Assembly: GCF_900090275.1 (NCBI RefSeq)
Contig: NZ_LT607755.1
Span: forward strand, 4,960,001 to 5,024,000
DNA: 64,000 nt
DNA from: Micromonospora zamorensis
GTDB taxonomy: Bacteria > Actinomycetota > Actinomycetes > Mycobacteriales > Micromonosporaceae
Direction of reading: 5' to 3'
The stretch's first letter is position 1, and each line of letters opens with the position of its first letter. Below, in pieces: positions 41,130-50,278 of this stretch. The notes under the pieces were generated by a model. That model worked only from the letters and a program-made list of their open reading frames with translations, ran no database searches and was not told the DNA's origin. Both the position numbers and the translations under genes were made by a program.

Positions 41130-41882
41130 TCAGGCGCTGGGGGTGCGCTGCTCGGCGGCGGCGTCCAGAACGGCGGCCTCCTCCGGAGTGGGCGCGCTGC
41201 CGCCCAGGTGCGCGGGCAGCCACCAGGTGTCGTCCGGGCCGGCCGGGGTGTCCGGGTAGTCCCTCTGGGCCCGGTCGACGAGCGCGTTGAGCCGGGTGGT
41301 CAGCTCCTCGGCCAGCACGTTCGGGTCCGGGAAGTCCGCCGGGTTGATCGGCTCGCCGACCAGGATGGTGATCGGGGTGTGCCGGCGGGTGAGCGTGCGC
41401 GGGCGGCCCTTGGTCCAGAGCCGTTGGGTGCCCCACACCGCGACCGGCAGCACCGGCACCTTCGCGGAGCGGGCCATCCGGACCGTGCCGCTCTTGAGCT
41501 CCTTCACGGTGAACGACCGGCTGATCGTCCCCTCGGGGAAGACACCGACGACCTCGCCACGCTTGAGCGCGTCCACAGCGGCCCGGAACGAGGCAGCGCC
41601 GGCCTGCCGGTCCACCGGAATGTGCTTCATCCCGCGCATCAACGGGCCGCCGATCCGGTCCGCGAAGACCGACTGCTTGGCCATGAACCGGACCAGCCGC
41701 CCCGAGGGGTTCGCGCCCAGGCCGGCGAAGATGAAGTCGAGGTAGCTCACGTGGTTGCTGGCCAGCACCGCCCCGCCGGTGCGGGGTACGTGGTGGGCGC
41801 CCTCGATGGTGATCTTCAGGTCGAGAAGGCGGAACGCCGTCTTGGCGGCGGCGATAATGGGCGGGTACACGAGCTCCGGCAT
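41130..41882 (-). CDS. plsC: 1-acyl-sn-glycerol-3-phosphate acyltransferase family
   Basis: A 250-residue membrane-associated acyltransferase of phospholipid synthesis. Motif I NHVSYLD (catalytic His-Asp), motif III VGVFPEGTISRS and motif IV LPVAVWGTQ are visible. It acylates lysophosphatidic acid or a related lysolipid. ATG 41882 has TAGATT 6 nt upstream (41889-41894), a leaderless-type promoter. Residues beyond about 225 are a variable Pro/Ala-rich tail. It lies 96 bp downstream of the debranching-enzyme gene on the same strand. Confidence 0.9.
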   Translation of the reverse strand: MPELVYPPIIAAAKTAFRLLDLKITIEGAHHVPRTGGAVLASNHVSYLDFIFAGLGANPSGRLVRFMAKQSVFADRIGGPLMRGMKHIPVDRQAGAASFRAAVDALKRGEVVGVFPEGTISRSFTVKELKSGTVRMARSAKVPVLPVAVWGTQRLWTKGRPRTLTRRHTPITILVGEPINPADFPDPNVLAEELTTRLNALVDRAQRDYPDTPAGPDDTWWLPAHLGGSAPTPEEAAVLDAAAEQRTPSA

Positions 41883-41978
41883 CCGCAGAATCTACCCTGC
41901 CAGCCTGTGGTTCGGCTGGGTGGCGACCGGCGGCGACGCGGGTTGCGCGCCGCCGCCGCCGGTTCGTCGGCCGATCGC

Positions 41979-44039
41979 TCAGTCGGCGAGCTTGTCCAGG
42001 TCCAGCCGGCCCCGGGCGAACGCGTCCACCCGGCCCCAGCGACCCGGGATGTCCAGCACCTCGATCCGCCCCATGCCCACCGGCAGCCGTGGCTCGACGG
42101 TCAGGTGACCCTCGTGCGGCTCCAGACCGAGCATGGTCCGCAGCAGCAGCAGCGGAGTGCCGGTCGACCAGGCCTGCGGGCTGCACGCCGTCGGATACTC
42201 CACCGGGAACTTGGTCAGCTCCCGGGGATAGCCGCCGAACGCCTCCGGCAACCGGCCGTCGAAGTACGTGGCCGCGTCCAGGATGCCGTTGGCGATGGTG
42301 GCGGCCTCCTCGGCAAACCCGTACCGGCGCAGACCCCAGGCGATGAAGGAGTTGTCGAACGGCCAGATCGTGCCGTTGTGGTAGCCGATCGGGTTGTACC
42401 GGGCCTCCCCCTCGGCGAGGGTGCGCACTCCCCAGCCGGAGAAGAGCCGCGGCCCCACCAGGTGGGCGGCCAGCTTCTCCGCCCGCTCGGGTTCGACGAT
42501 CCCGCTCCACAGCAGGTGGCCGATGTTCGAGCTGAGGATGTCGCACTGGCGACCGTCCGGGTCCAGGGCCAGGGCGTAGAACTCGCCGTCGTCCACCCAC
42601 CAGTCCCGGTTGAACCGCTCCTTCAGGGCTGCCGCCTCCCGCTCCAGCTGGTCGGCGAACTCCGGGTCATCCCAGAACTCGCGGGCCATCCGGGCCCCGC
42701 GGACCTTCGCGTCGTACGCGTACCCCTGCACCTCGCAGGTGGCCCTCGGGAACGGCGGCAGGGTGCCGTCGCGGTAGGAGATCGAGTCCCAGGAGTCCTT
42801 CCAGCACTGGTTCTCCAGGCCGGTGTCGGTGTTGCGCCGCTCGTACCAGATGTAGCCGCTGCCGACCAGGTCGGCGTAGTTGTCGATCCACTTCAGCGCC
42901 GCCCGGGACTCCCGCTCCAACTCCTTGACCAGCGCGACGTCCCCGGTCCACCGCTCGTACTCGTCGAGCAGTACGACGAACAGCGGCGTCGCGTCGACCG
43001 AGCCGTAGTACGGCGAGTGGGGTTGCTCCTCGAAGGCCGCGGTCTCGCCGTAACGCATCTCGTGCAGGATGCGCCCCGGGTCCTCGTCCCGGAAGTCGTC
43101 GAACCGGCTGCCCTGCAGGGAGGCCAGGATGCGCAGGGTCGTCTTCGACAACTGCGGGGTGAACGGCAGCGTCTGGAGGCAGGTGAGGATGCTGTCCCGG
43201 CCGAACATGGTCATGAACCAGGGCAGGCCGGCGGCCGGCAGGGTGGCGCCGCCCAGCGACAGCGGCGAGAAGCGCAGCGCCGCCAGGTCGATCAGGCTGC
43301 GCCGGTACGTGGCGGAGACCCGGCCGTGCTCGCTGTTGACCTTCGGAGCGTCGGCGATCCACTGCTCCAGGTCGTGCTGGAGGGCGAGCCGCTCGTTGCC
43401 GTGCACGCGCAGCCCGAAACGCAGGTCCCGGCCGCCCGGGCCGACGGCGTGCGTCTTGACGTCGATCGAGGCTTCCCACTGCTCGTTGGGCTCCAGGTGC
43501 ACCGTGTACGCGAAGCCCTTGCTGTCGTATCGGGGAGACATCGACGAGGAGATGACCGTCTCGCGTTGGAAGTTGCCCCTTCGGTATCCCAACCGCAGCC
43601 GGTCCGACTCGACCTCGGTGAAGATCTCGCCCTTCTTGTTCACGATCTCGTCCTTGACCTGGAACAGGTCGGCGAAGTCCGACGCCGCGTCCATCCGGAC
43701 TTCCAGGTCGACCGGCTTCTCGTCGTGGTTGAGGATGGTGAGCTGCTCGCAGAAGCTGCCACCCACCGCGCGCTCGCGGATGATCGACAACTTCGCGTCC
43801 ACGTAGTGCGTGGCCATCCCCGGGACGAGGAAGAATCGCGACTCGAAGTACTGGAGGTCGTCGAAGGAGAGCGAGTTCAGCCGCTCACCGTTGACGGTCA
43901 GCACCCAGGTCGACAGGAACCGGGTGTCGATGGAGAACAGCCCGGTCGGCTCGCTCGGTGTCGCCTCGATGTCACCGGTGTCCTCGCAGACGACGAACGT
44001 GTTGCCGTCCAGGATCCGGATCGTGTTGCTCTGCCCCAT
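41979..44039 (-). CDS. Glycogen-debranching-enzyme-like protein (GDE N-terminal and amylo-alpha-1,6-glucosidase-like domains)
   Basis: A 686-residue protein. Residues about 10-200 are an N-terminal beta-domain (GDE_N: TIRILDGNTFVVCEDTGDI, LFSIDTRFLSTWVL). Residues about 260-670 form an (alpha/alpha)6 barrel with LPWFMTMFGRDSILTCLQ, NQCWKDSWDS, EVQGYAYDAKVRGARM, IGYHNGTIWPFDNSFIAWG. These are features of the amylo-alpha-1,6-glucosidase/trehalase-like clan, and relatives are annotated as glycogen debranching proteins. The exact glycan is unknown. The ATG shares one base with the stop of the SCP2 gene (TGATG). It connects to the trehalose/GH15 theme at the start of the window. Confidence 0.87.
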   Translation of the reverse strand: MGQSNTIRILDGNTFVVCEDTGDIEATPSEPTGLFSIDTRFLSTWVLTVNGERLNSLSFDDLQYFESRFFLVPGMATHYVDAKLSIIRERAVGGSFCEQLTILNHDEKPVDLEVRMDAASDFADLFQVKDEIVNKKGEIFTEVESDRLRLGYRRGNFQRETVISSSMSPRYDSKGFAYTVHLEPNEQWEASIDVKTHAVGPGGRDLRFGLRVHGNERLALQHDLEQWIADAPKVNSEHGRVSATYRRSLIDLAALRFSPLSLGGATLPAAGLPWFMTMFGRDSILTCLQTLPFTPQLSKTTLRILASLQGSRFDDFRDEDPGRILHEMRYGETAAFEEQPHSPYYGSVDATPLFVVLLDEYERWTGDVALVKELERESRAALKWIDNYADLVGSGYIWYERRNTDTGLENQCWKDSWDSISYRDGTLPPFPRATCEVQGYAYDAKVRGARMAREFWDDPEFADQLEREAAALKERFNRDWWVDDGEFYALALDPDGRQCDILSSNIGHLLWSGIVEPERAEKLAAHLVGPRLFSGWGVRTLAEGEARYNPIGYHNGTIWPFDNSFIAWGLRRYGFAEEAATIANGILDAATYFDGRLPEAFGGYPRELTKFPVEYPTACSPQAWSTGTPLLLLRTMLGLEPHEGHLTVEPRLPVGMGRIEVLDIPGRWGRVDAFARGRLDLDKLAD

Positions 44040-44410
44040 CAGTCCGCCTCCCCCACGAAACGCCGACGAGGTCCACGGGCGTCCGGGGAACCCGGGAAGA
44101 TCCGCTCCACCTGTACGACGAGACGAGCGTCCCCCAGGACCGTCATGTCCCCGCGCAACAGCGCGGCCAGGCCGTGTTCGCGGCCCGAGGCGATGTCGTC
44201 GAAGAGCACCGGGCTCGTCCCGATGACCGTGTCGGCCTCCTGGTCCTCCTGACTCACGTCCAGCCGGCCGTGGTCGATCCTCAGCAGCCAGTGCCGGGTC
44301 TGCGCCCCCTCGTGCAGGTCGATACGCACTGTCCCGGAGGTCTTGGCCAGCAGGGGTTCGTACCCCCGCCGGTCCAGGTCCTCGAAGAACCTCGTGGTCG
44401 CGTCCACCAT
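44039..44410 (-). CDS. SCP2 sterol-transfer-domain protein
   Basis: A 123-residue protein resembling a stand-alone SCP2 lipid-binding fold: FFEDLDRRGYEPLLAKTSGTVRID, then HWLLRIDHGRLDVSQEDQEADTVIGTS and AALLRGDMTVLGDARLVVQ, the typical SCP2 helix and strand order. It may bind a lipid or other hydrophobic ligand. ATG 44410 has GGGAGGAG about 8 nt upstream. Its TGA overlaps the ATG of the debranching-enzyme gene, so the two are translated together; why a lipid-binding protein is coupled to a glucan enzyme is unknown. Confidence 0.82.
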   Translation of the reverse strand: MVDATTRFFEDLDRRGYEPLLAKTSGTVRIDLHEGAQTRHWLLRIDHGRLDVSQEDQEADTVIGTSPVLFDDIASGREHGLAALLRGDMTVLGDARLVVQVERIFPGSPDARGPRRRFVGEAD

Positions 44411-44605
44411 CGGGTCCACTCCTCCCAGTTGCCGGGCCCGGGGTCCCATTCACCGCGCTCGCGTCGCGCGGCCGGCCGGCGTTGCACGTCCCCGCACGGG
44501 TCCCCGCCGGTTCCCCGGTCAACCTCGCCCGGATCGGGTGAGCCGCCGGGCGGTGTCGGACCAGCGCGGTAGCGTCCCGGACGGGACGTGTGGGACGGGA
44601 GGCAC

Positions 44606-45715
44606 ATGACCGGGCAGACACCACCACAGGTCGACCGGCGGCAGGTGCTCGCCTACCGGGCGGCGGCCCAGCAGCTCGACCGCTCCGGTGGCCCTCGTCC
44701 GGGCGACCTGGCCGTTCTGGCTCTCGGCGTGCAGGACACGCCCTACGGCACCGCCCGGCAGGCACTGGCGGCGCGCGGCGCGACCGGGCCGGACGACCGC
44801 CTGGAGCTGGTCTGGTCGATGCGCGGCGCCCCGCACCTGCACCGCCGGGCCGAGTTGCCGGCGCTGGCCGCGGCGATCTGGCCGCTCAGTGACGCCGACG
44901 CCACCCGCCGGATCCCGGGCCAGATCGGCGCGGGTGCGCGGCTCGGGCTGGCCGCCTTCCGGGCCACCGCCGAGGCGTTCCAGTCGGTGGTCACCACCGA
45001 GTTGGAGCGCGGCGTGGTGAGCCGTGCCGTCTCCGACCGGGTGCCCAGCGAGCTGACCTACGACTGCCGGGTGTGCCAGGCCCGGCACATCTCCGGTGCG
45101 GTCTTTCAACAGGCCGGGCTCGCCGGTGGGGTGCGCCTCGTGGTGTCCGGCCGCGCCGCCCGGCTCGCCCCACTGCCCGAGCGCACCGACCCGCCCACCG
45201 CCGCCGCGCACACCGCCGAGCTGGTCACGACATACCTGCGGCTGCTCGGCCCGGCCACCCCGGCCGACGCCGCCGGCTTCCTCGGCTCCTCGGCGACGGA
45301 GCTGCGTCGGGTCTGGCCGACGGGCCTGGTCGAGGTGCGTGTCCACGGGCGACCCGCCTGGCTTCCGGCAGACGCGGTCGAGGCGCTGACCAACGCGCCG
45401 CCGCCCCGGCTGGTGCGGCTGCTGCCGCCGGGCGATCCGTTCCTCGCTGGTCGCGATCGTGACCTGCTGGTGCCCGAACGCGAGCACCAGAAGCAACTGT
45501 GGCGAGCCATCGGCAATCCGGGTGCGCTGCTGGTGGACGGGGAGGTGACCGGCACCTGGCGGGCACGGCAGGCCGGAAAGAAGCGACTGGAGTTGACCGT
45601 CACCCCGTGGTCGCCGCTGTCCGCCCGGGTCCGACGCGATGTCGACGCCGAGGCCGCGACGGTGGCCGCCGCTCGTGGGGTCACCGACGTGCGGCTCCAG
45701 TTCGACCAGTCCTGA
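44606..45715 (+). CDS. AlkZ-like winged-helix (HTH_42) DNA-binding/glycosylase family protein
   Basis: A 369-residue protein of the DUF1006/HTH_42 superfamily, which includes AlkZ and YcaQ DNA glycosylases. The C-terminal half has winged-helix repeats (LRLLGPATPADAAGFLGSSATELRR, PPRLVRLLPPGDPFLAGRDRD). At the site where AlkZ has QxQ, this protein reads ALGVQDTPYG, i.e. Q-D, closer to YcaQ-like QxD but not identical. Glycosylase activity is therefore uncertain. ATG 44606 has GGGAGG just upstream. Confidence 0.75.
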   Translation: MTGQTPPQVDRRQVLAYRAAAQQLDRSGGPRPGDLAVLALGVQDTPYGTARQALAARGATGPDDRLELVWSMRGAPHLHRRAELPALAAAIWPLSDADATRRIPGQIGAGARLGLAAFRATAEAFQSVVTTELERGVVSRAVSDRVPSELTYDCRVCQARHISGAVFQQAGLAGGVRLVVSGRAARLAPLPERTDPPTAAAHTAELVTTYLRLLGPATPADAAGFLGSSATELRRVWPTGLVEVRVHGRPAWLPADAVEALTNAPPPRLVRLLPPGDPFLAGRDRDLLVPEREHQKQLWRAIGNPGALLVDGEVTGTWRARQAGKKRLELTVTPWSPLSARVRRDVDAEAATVAAARGVTDVRLQFDQS

Positions 45716-45791
45716 TCCCTCGATCTGGTCCCCGACACCGCAGCGCCGGCCCTCCCCCGAGGGAGAGAGCCGGCGCGCCCGCGGCGGACGG

Positions 45792-46208
45792 TCAGTTGTT
45801 TGGATCGTCGGCGCTGATGTCTGCGAGCACCGACTGCGGTTCACGCTCGACCGCGAGGTCACCCATCGAGATCAGGCCGACAAGACGCCCGTCGTCGATC
45901 ACCGGGAGCCGGCGTACGGCGTACGTACGCATCAGGTCAGCGGCGGCCACCACGTCGTCGTACTGGCTCACCGTGATCACGTCGCGGGTGGTGATCTGGT
46001 TGAGCTGCGTCGAGCCCGGGTCCATGTTCTCCGCGACACCTCGGACCGTGATGTCCCGGTCCGTGACGATGCCGACCACGCTGTCGCCGTCGGTCACCAC
46101 CACATCGCCAATCGCGCTGTCACGCATCTCCTGCGCGGCGGCGATGAGCGTGTCGTTGCCGTCCATCGTCACCAACCGGGTCGTCATGAACTCTCCGACC
46201 GTTGTCAT
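45792..46208 (-). CDS. Two-CBS-domain protein
   Basis: A 138-residue protein made of two CBS motifs: VGEFMTTRLVTMDGNDTLIAAA...IVTDRDITVRG and ITTRDVITVSQYDDVVAAADLM...LISMGDLAVE. CBS pairs bind adenine nucleotides and are often stress or metabolic sensors; no fused effector is present. ATG 46208 has GAGGGG upstream. The frame stays open upstream through a membrane-protein remnant, but the ribosome site and domain boundaries make 46208 the start. Confidence 0.87.
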   Translation of the reverse strand: MTTVGEFMTTRLVTMDGNDTLIAAAQEMRDSAIGDVVVTDGDSVVGIVTDRDITVRGVAENMDPGSTQLNQITTRDVITVSQYDDVVAAADLMRTYAVRRLPVIDDGRLVGLISMGDLAVEREPQSVLADISADDPNN

Positions 46209-46229
46209 GGTGCTCCCCTCTCGGTGTCG

Positions 46230-46470
46230 GCACGGCCCGTCTACCCGCCGCCCCGGACGGGGTAACGCCGACGGCTCGCCGGGCTGTCCGTGGGGGTGCC
46301 GCAAACGCCGCAGTTCGTAGAATCCACTGCTGGTCAGGGTGTAGAAGGTCGGCAACAGCAGGAGGATCGCCAACGCGAACAGCGGGCTGGCGAGGTATCC
46401 GACGAGAATCGCCAGCGCGTACCCCAGCAGGCCGACCGCGGCCCGTGCCCGTTCGGTCGGGAAGAGCCGC
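46230..46470 (-). pseudogene. C-terminal remnant of a TMEM175 (DUF1211)-like membrane channel
   Basis: In frame with and upstream of the CBS gene, the minus strand encodes RARAAVGLLGYALAILVGYL and LFALAILLLLPTFYTLTSSG, followed by FYELRRLRHPHG. Two transmembrane helices of this kind, ending in a YALTS-like motif, are the C-terminal end of prokaryotic TMEM175/DUF1211 potassium channels. There is no start codon and the rest of the gene is missing because the divergent nucleotidyltransferase gene begins at 46487. The frame stays open but no ribosome site is present. Confidence 0.55.
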
Positions 46471-46474
46471 TGCC

Positions 46475-46480
46475 TATCGT
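46475..46480 (+). promoter_or_regulatory. Candidate -10 (TATCGT) for the leaderless nucleotidyltransferase-like gene
   Basis: TATCGT is exactly 6 nt before the ATG at 46487; it lies within the TMEM175-like remnant. Confidence 0.45.
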
Positions 46481-46486
46481 GGGCGG

Positions 46487-47068
46487 ATGACGACGGGCGA
46501 GCAGGAGTTGCGGGAGTTGGTCGCCGGCTGCGCCTGGTTCACCCGGGCACTGACAGTGGTGCGTGACTCCGGGCTGCCGGACGCCTGGATCGGCGCGGGC
46601 GCCCTGCGCGACCTGGTCTGGGGCGAGCGGTACGGCGACGGGTTCGACCCGACGACGGTCCGGGACGTGGACGTGGTCTTCTTCGACCCGACGAGGCTGA
46701 CCCGCGACGACGACCACCGCGCCACCGCCCGCCTGACGGCGGCGTGGCCCGACCCGCCGTGGCAGGCACGCAACCAGGCGGCGGTGCACACCTGGTACGC
46801 GGCGAGGTTCGGCGGCGACCCGATCGAGCCGTACCGCAGCGTGGCCGAGGCGGTGGCCACCTGGCCGGAGTACGCGACGGCGGTGGTCGTCCGGCTGGAC
46901 CCGGCCGACCGCCTGGAGGTCTGCGCCCCGTACGGCCTGGCGGATCTGCTGGGCGGGGTCTGGCGGCACAACCCGGCCCGGGTGGACGTGGCCCGGTCCC
47001 GGCAGCGGTTGGCCCGGCACCGACCCGCGCAGCGCTGGCCCGGGGTGACCGTGATCGAACCGGGCTGA
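46487..47068 (+). CDS. Nucleotidyltransferase-fold protein (DUF925-like)
   Basis: A 193-residue protein with the GAGALRDLVWG and VRDVDVVFFD segments of the nucleotidyltransferase fold; the DxD metal pair is in DVDVV. The relatives (PF06042) have no proven function but resemble antitoxin-type or minimal nucleotidyltransferases. ATG 46487 with TATCGT 6 nt upstream suggests a leaderless mRNA. It converges on the PPOX gene. Confidence 0.75.
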   Translation: MTTGEQELRELVAGCAWFTRALTVVRDSGLPDAWIGAGALRDLVWGERYGDGFDPTTVRDVDVVFFDPTRLTRDDDHRATARLTAAWPDPPWQARNQAAVHTWYAARFGGDPIEPYRSVAEAVATWPEYATAVVVRLDPADRLEVCAPYGLADLLGGVWRHNPARVDVARSRQRLARHRPAQRWPGVTVIEPG

Positions 47069-47086
47069 CCGGATGTGACGGGCGCG

Positions 47087-47527
47087 TCAGCCCCGGGGCG
47101 GCATCCCGTAGATGCGTTCCACGTGCAGGCGCAGCACCAGCCGCGCCTCGTCGACCATGGCCTGGCGGTATTCGTCCCAGTCGGGGTGGTCGCCGCGCAG
47201 CCCCCGGTAGAGCGCCACCAACTCCTCGACGGTCTCGTCGCCGGGCTCGGCGGCCGGCGTGGTCAGCTCGGCACGGCACTCGACCACCGCGTACGCCCAG
47301 CCGTCCTCGCTGCCGACGTGGAAGCTGGCCCGGGGGTCCCGGCGCAGGTTGGCGGTCTTGGCCCGGCCGCCGGTGACCGAGACCCGGATCAGGCCGGCGT
47401 CGCGGTCGAAGGAATAGACCACTGTGGACAGCTGTGGCCGCCCGTCCCGCTTGATCGTGGCGAGGACGCCCATCGAGCGCCCGGCGACCAGATCGGTCAA
47501 CGCCTGCTGGACGCGGTCATCCGGCAC
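47087..47527 (-). CDS. PPOX-class F420/FMN-dependent oxidoreductase
   Basis: A 146-residue split-barrel flavoprotein. Typical features are GVLATIKRDGRPQLSTVVYSFD near the N-terminus, VSVTGGRAKTANLRRDPRASFHV and the C-terminal VLRLHVERIYG. Such proteins in actinomycetes usually use F420 or FMN to reduce small aromatic or biliverdin-like substrates. GTG 47527 has GGAGG 6 nt upstream (VPDDRVQQALTDL). A longer in-frame start exists but lacks a ribosome site. Confidence 0.88.
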   Translation of the reverse strand: MPDDRVQQALTDLVAGRSMGVLATIKRDGRPQLSTVVYSFDRDAGLIRVSVTGGRAKTANLRRDPRASFHVGSEDGWAYAVVECRAELTTPAAEPGDETVEELVALYRGLRGDHPDWDEYRQAMVDEARLVLRLHVERIYGMPPRG

Positions 47528-47612
47528 GGTTTCCTCCAGGTGGGACGATCGATCGGCTTCGTCCCATCCAAGCACGACCGGCGGATCGTCGCTGGAGGCT
47601 GCCAGGAACGGG

Positions 47613-47647
47613 ACCGGGCCCCCGCCGACGTGCGGCGAGGGCCCGGT
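47613..47647 (-). terminator. Terminator downstream of asd
   Basis: ACCGGGCCC (47613-47621) pairs with GGGCCCGGT (47639-47647), with an inner CGCCG/CGGCG stem in the loop. It begins 12 bp after the asd stop on the minus strand and precedes the PPOX start region. Confidence 0.65.
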
Positions 47648-47658
47648 GACGACGACGG

Positions 47659-48747
<1,089 letters not shown>

Positions 48748-48812
48748 TCACACCCACCCCACCCCAAAAACCCATCCCCGACCGCCCCACCACCCCTCGG
48801 TGCCCTCCCCCG

Positions 48813-48868
48813 TGATCAAGAGGTTTGCGTCAGAAATCGCGCTTCGGTTGACGCAAATCTCTTGATCA
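48813..48868. repeat. Intergenic inverted repeat, GATC element C
   Basis: TGATCAAGAG-type 20-bp arms (48813-48832 and 48849-48868) are complementary with one mismatch across a 16-bp spacer. It lies in the gap between the M16 operon and asd. A C-rich stretch lies to the left (about 48748-48811) and a G-rich tract to the right. Confidence 0.75.
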
Positions 48869-48890
48869 ACGGCGTGAGAGGGCAGGCGAT

Positions 48891-48914
48891 GGGTGGGTGG
48901 GGGGTGGGTGGGGG
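48891..48914 (+). repeat. G-rich tract with quadruplex potential
   Basis: GGGTGGGTGG followed by GGGGTGGGTGGGGG gives five or more G-runs with single-T loops, a textbook intramolecular G-quadruplex pattern on the + strand, downstream of the minus-strand M16 gene. Confidence 0.7.
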
Positions 48915-48928
48915 CAGGAGGCGCGGGG

Positions 48929-50278
48929 TCAGGGGTTGGTGATGGTGATGAGGTCGCCCAGGGCTGCCGCATTCAGGTCGTCGCGAATGACCGCGGCGTC
49001 GCCTTCGATGACCAGGGTCAGCGCGTCCGGGTGCAGGTGGGTGGCCGCCGCTGCGGAGACCTGGTCCACGTCGGCGGCGAGCAGCGACTCCCGCAGGCGG
49101 GCGTGGTAGTCGTCCGGCAGGTCGTGCACCACCAGCGTGGTCAACGCGGAGGCGATCGCCCGGGGGCTCTGCAACTCGACGGAGAGCTGCCCCGCCCGCC
49201 AGGACCGCGCCACCTCCAGCTCGTCCTCGGTGACCCCGCTGGCCTGGGTACGGGTGATCTCGCCGACCGCCTCGACCAGGGCCGGCGCGGTGACCGCCGT
49301 CTGCACGCCGGAGCTGACCGCGAACCGCCCGAACCGCCGGGACGACGCGAAGTCGCCCCGGATGCCGTACGTGTAGCCGTGAACCTCGCGCAGCAGGTGG
49401 TTGAGCCGGGAGGTGAACGCCCCGCCGAGCACCGTGCCGGCGAGCGTCATCGGCACGTGGTCGGGGTGTGCCCGGTGCGGCGACGGGTGACCCAGTCGCA
49501 GCGTCGACTGCACCGAGCCGGGACGGTCCACCAGGATGATCCGCCGGCCGGTGTGCAGCGGCACGTCGAGCGGGCCACCCCGCTCGGCCGGACCGCCGCC
49601 GGTGCCGGCGAACGCCGCGGCGGCGAGCGCGTCCAGGTCGATCCGGTCCAGGTCACCGGCGACGATCAGGGTGCCGGGGCGCAGGAACCACTCGGAGTGG
49701 AAGACCGTGACGTCCTCCACGTCCAACCCGGCGACCGAGTCCGGGTCGCCGTGCATCGGCCGTCCCCAGCGGTTCTCCGCGCCGAACAGGTCCGCGCGCA
49801 GCGCGGCGTCGGCGCGCGGGCCCGGGTTGGCCCAGTCCATCCGGAGTGCGGTCGCCTCGTCGTCGCGGACCCGGCGCACATCGGCGGGGTCCAGCTTGGG
49901 CGTCCGCACCGCCTCGGCGAGCAGCTCCACGGCCGCGCTGAGCCGGTCCACCGGGATCACCACGCTGGCCTGGAACGAGTCCCAGTCCAGCCCGGTCATC
50001 AACGCGGTGCCGAGCCCCTCGACGGCGAGGGCGTACGCGGCGGCGTCCCGCTGCGCGGTCCCCTCCTCCAACGCCTTGGCCAGCACGCCGGACAGACCCT
50101 CCTTGCCGACCGGCTCCTGGCCCGCGCCCACGTCGAGCAGCAGCAGCGCCACGGCGAGGTTCTGCCCGGGCAGGTGCGCGGCGACGACCTGGCCGCCGGC
50201 CACCGTGCGGCGGACCACCGGCGGAAACCGGTACGGGCGGGCGGCGCCCGGGCCGGGACGGTCGGCGATCAGCGTCAT
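48929..50278 (-). CDS. M16-family peptidase-like subunit without the zinc motif
   Basis: A 449-residue M16 (insulinase-like) homologue. The region where HxxEH should stand reads GLSGVLAKALEEG, so the zinc site is missing. Later M16 features are present, e.g. FLRPGTLIVAGDLDRIDL and LREVHGYTYGIRGDF, the C-terminal R/Y-type motif. It is therefore likely the non-catalytic partner of the upstream M16 protein. Its ATG overlaps the stop of that gene (ATGA), consistent with a heterodimer made in equal amounts. Confidence 0.88.
   Translation of the reverse strand: MTLIADRPGPGAARPYRFPPVVRRTVAGGQVVAAHLPGQNLAVALLLLDVGAGQEPVGKEGLSGVLAKALEEGTAQRDAAAYALAVEGLGTALMTGLDWDSFQASVVIPVDRLSAAVELLAEAVRTPKLDPADVRRVRDDEATALRMDWANPGPRADAALRADLFGAENRWGRPMHGDPDSVAGLDVEDVTVFHSEWFLRPGTLIVAGDLDRIDLDALAAAAFAGTGGGPAERGGPLDVPLHTGRRIILVDRPGSVQSTLRLGHPSPHRAHPDHVPMTLAGTVLGGAFTSRLNHLLREVHGYTYGIRGDFASSRRFGRFAVSSGVQTAVTAPALVEAVGEITRTQASGVTEDELEVARSWRAGQLSVELQSPRAIASALTTLVVHDLPDDYHARLRESLLAADVDQVSAAAATHLHPDALTLVIEGDAAVIRDDLNAAALGDLITITNP

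Noticed and set aside
41103..44252. A 1049-residue + strand open frame antisense to plsC and the debranching-enzyme gene
   Set aside because: It is an uninterrupted shadow frame produced by high GC. Its product is Arg/Gly/Pro/Val-rich without any recognised domain, while the minus-strand frames have clear families and coding bias.
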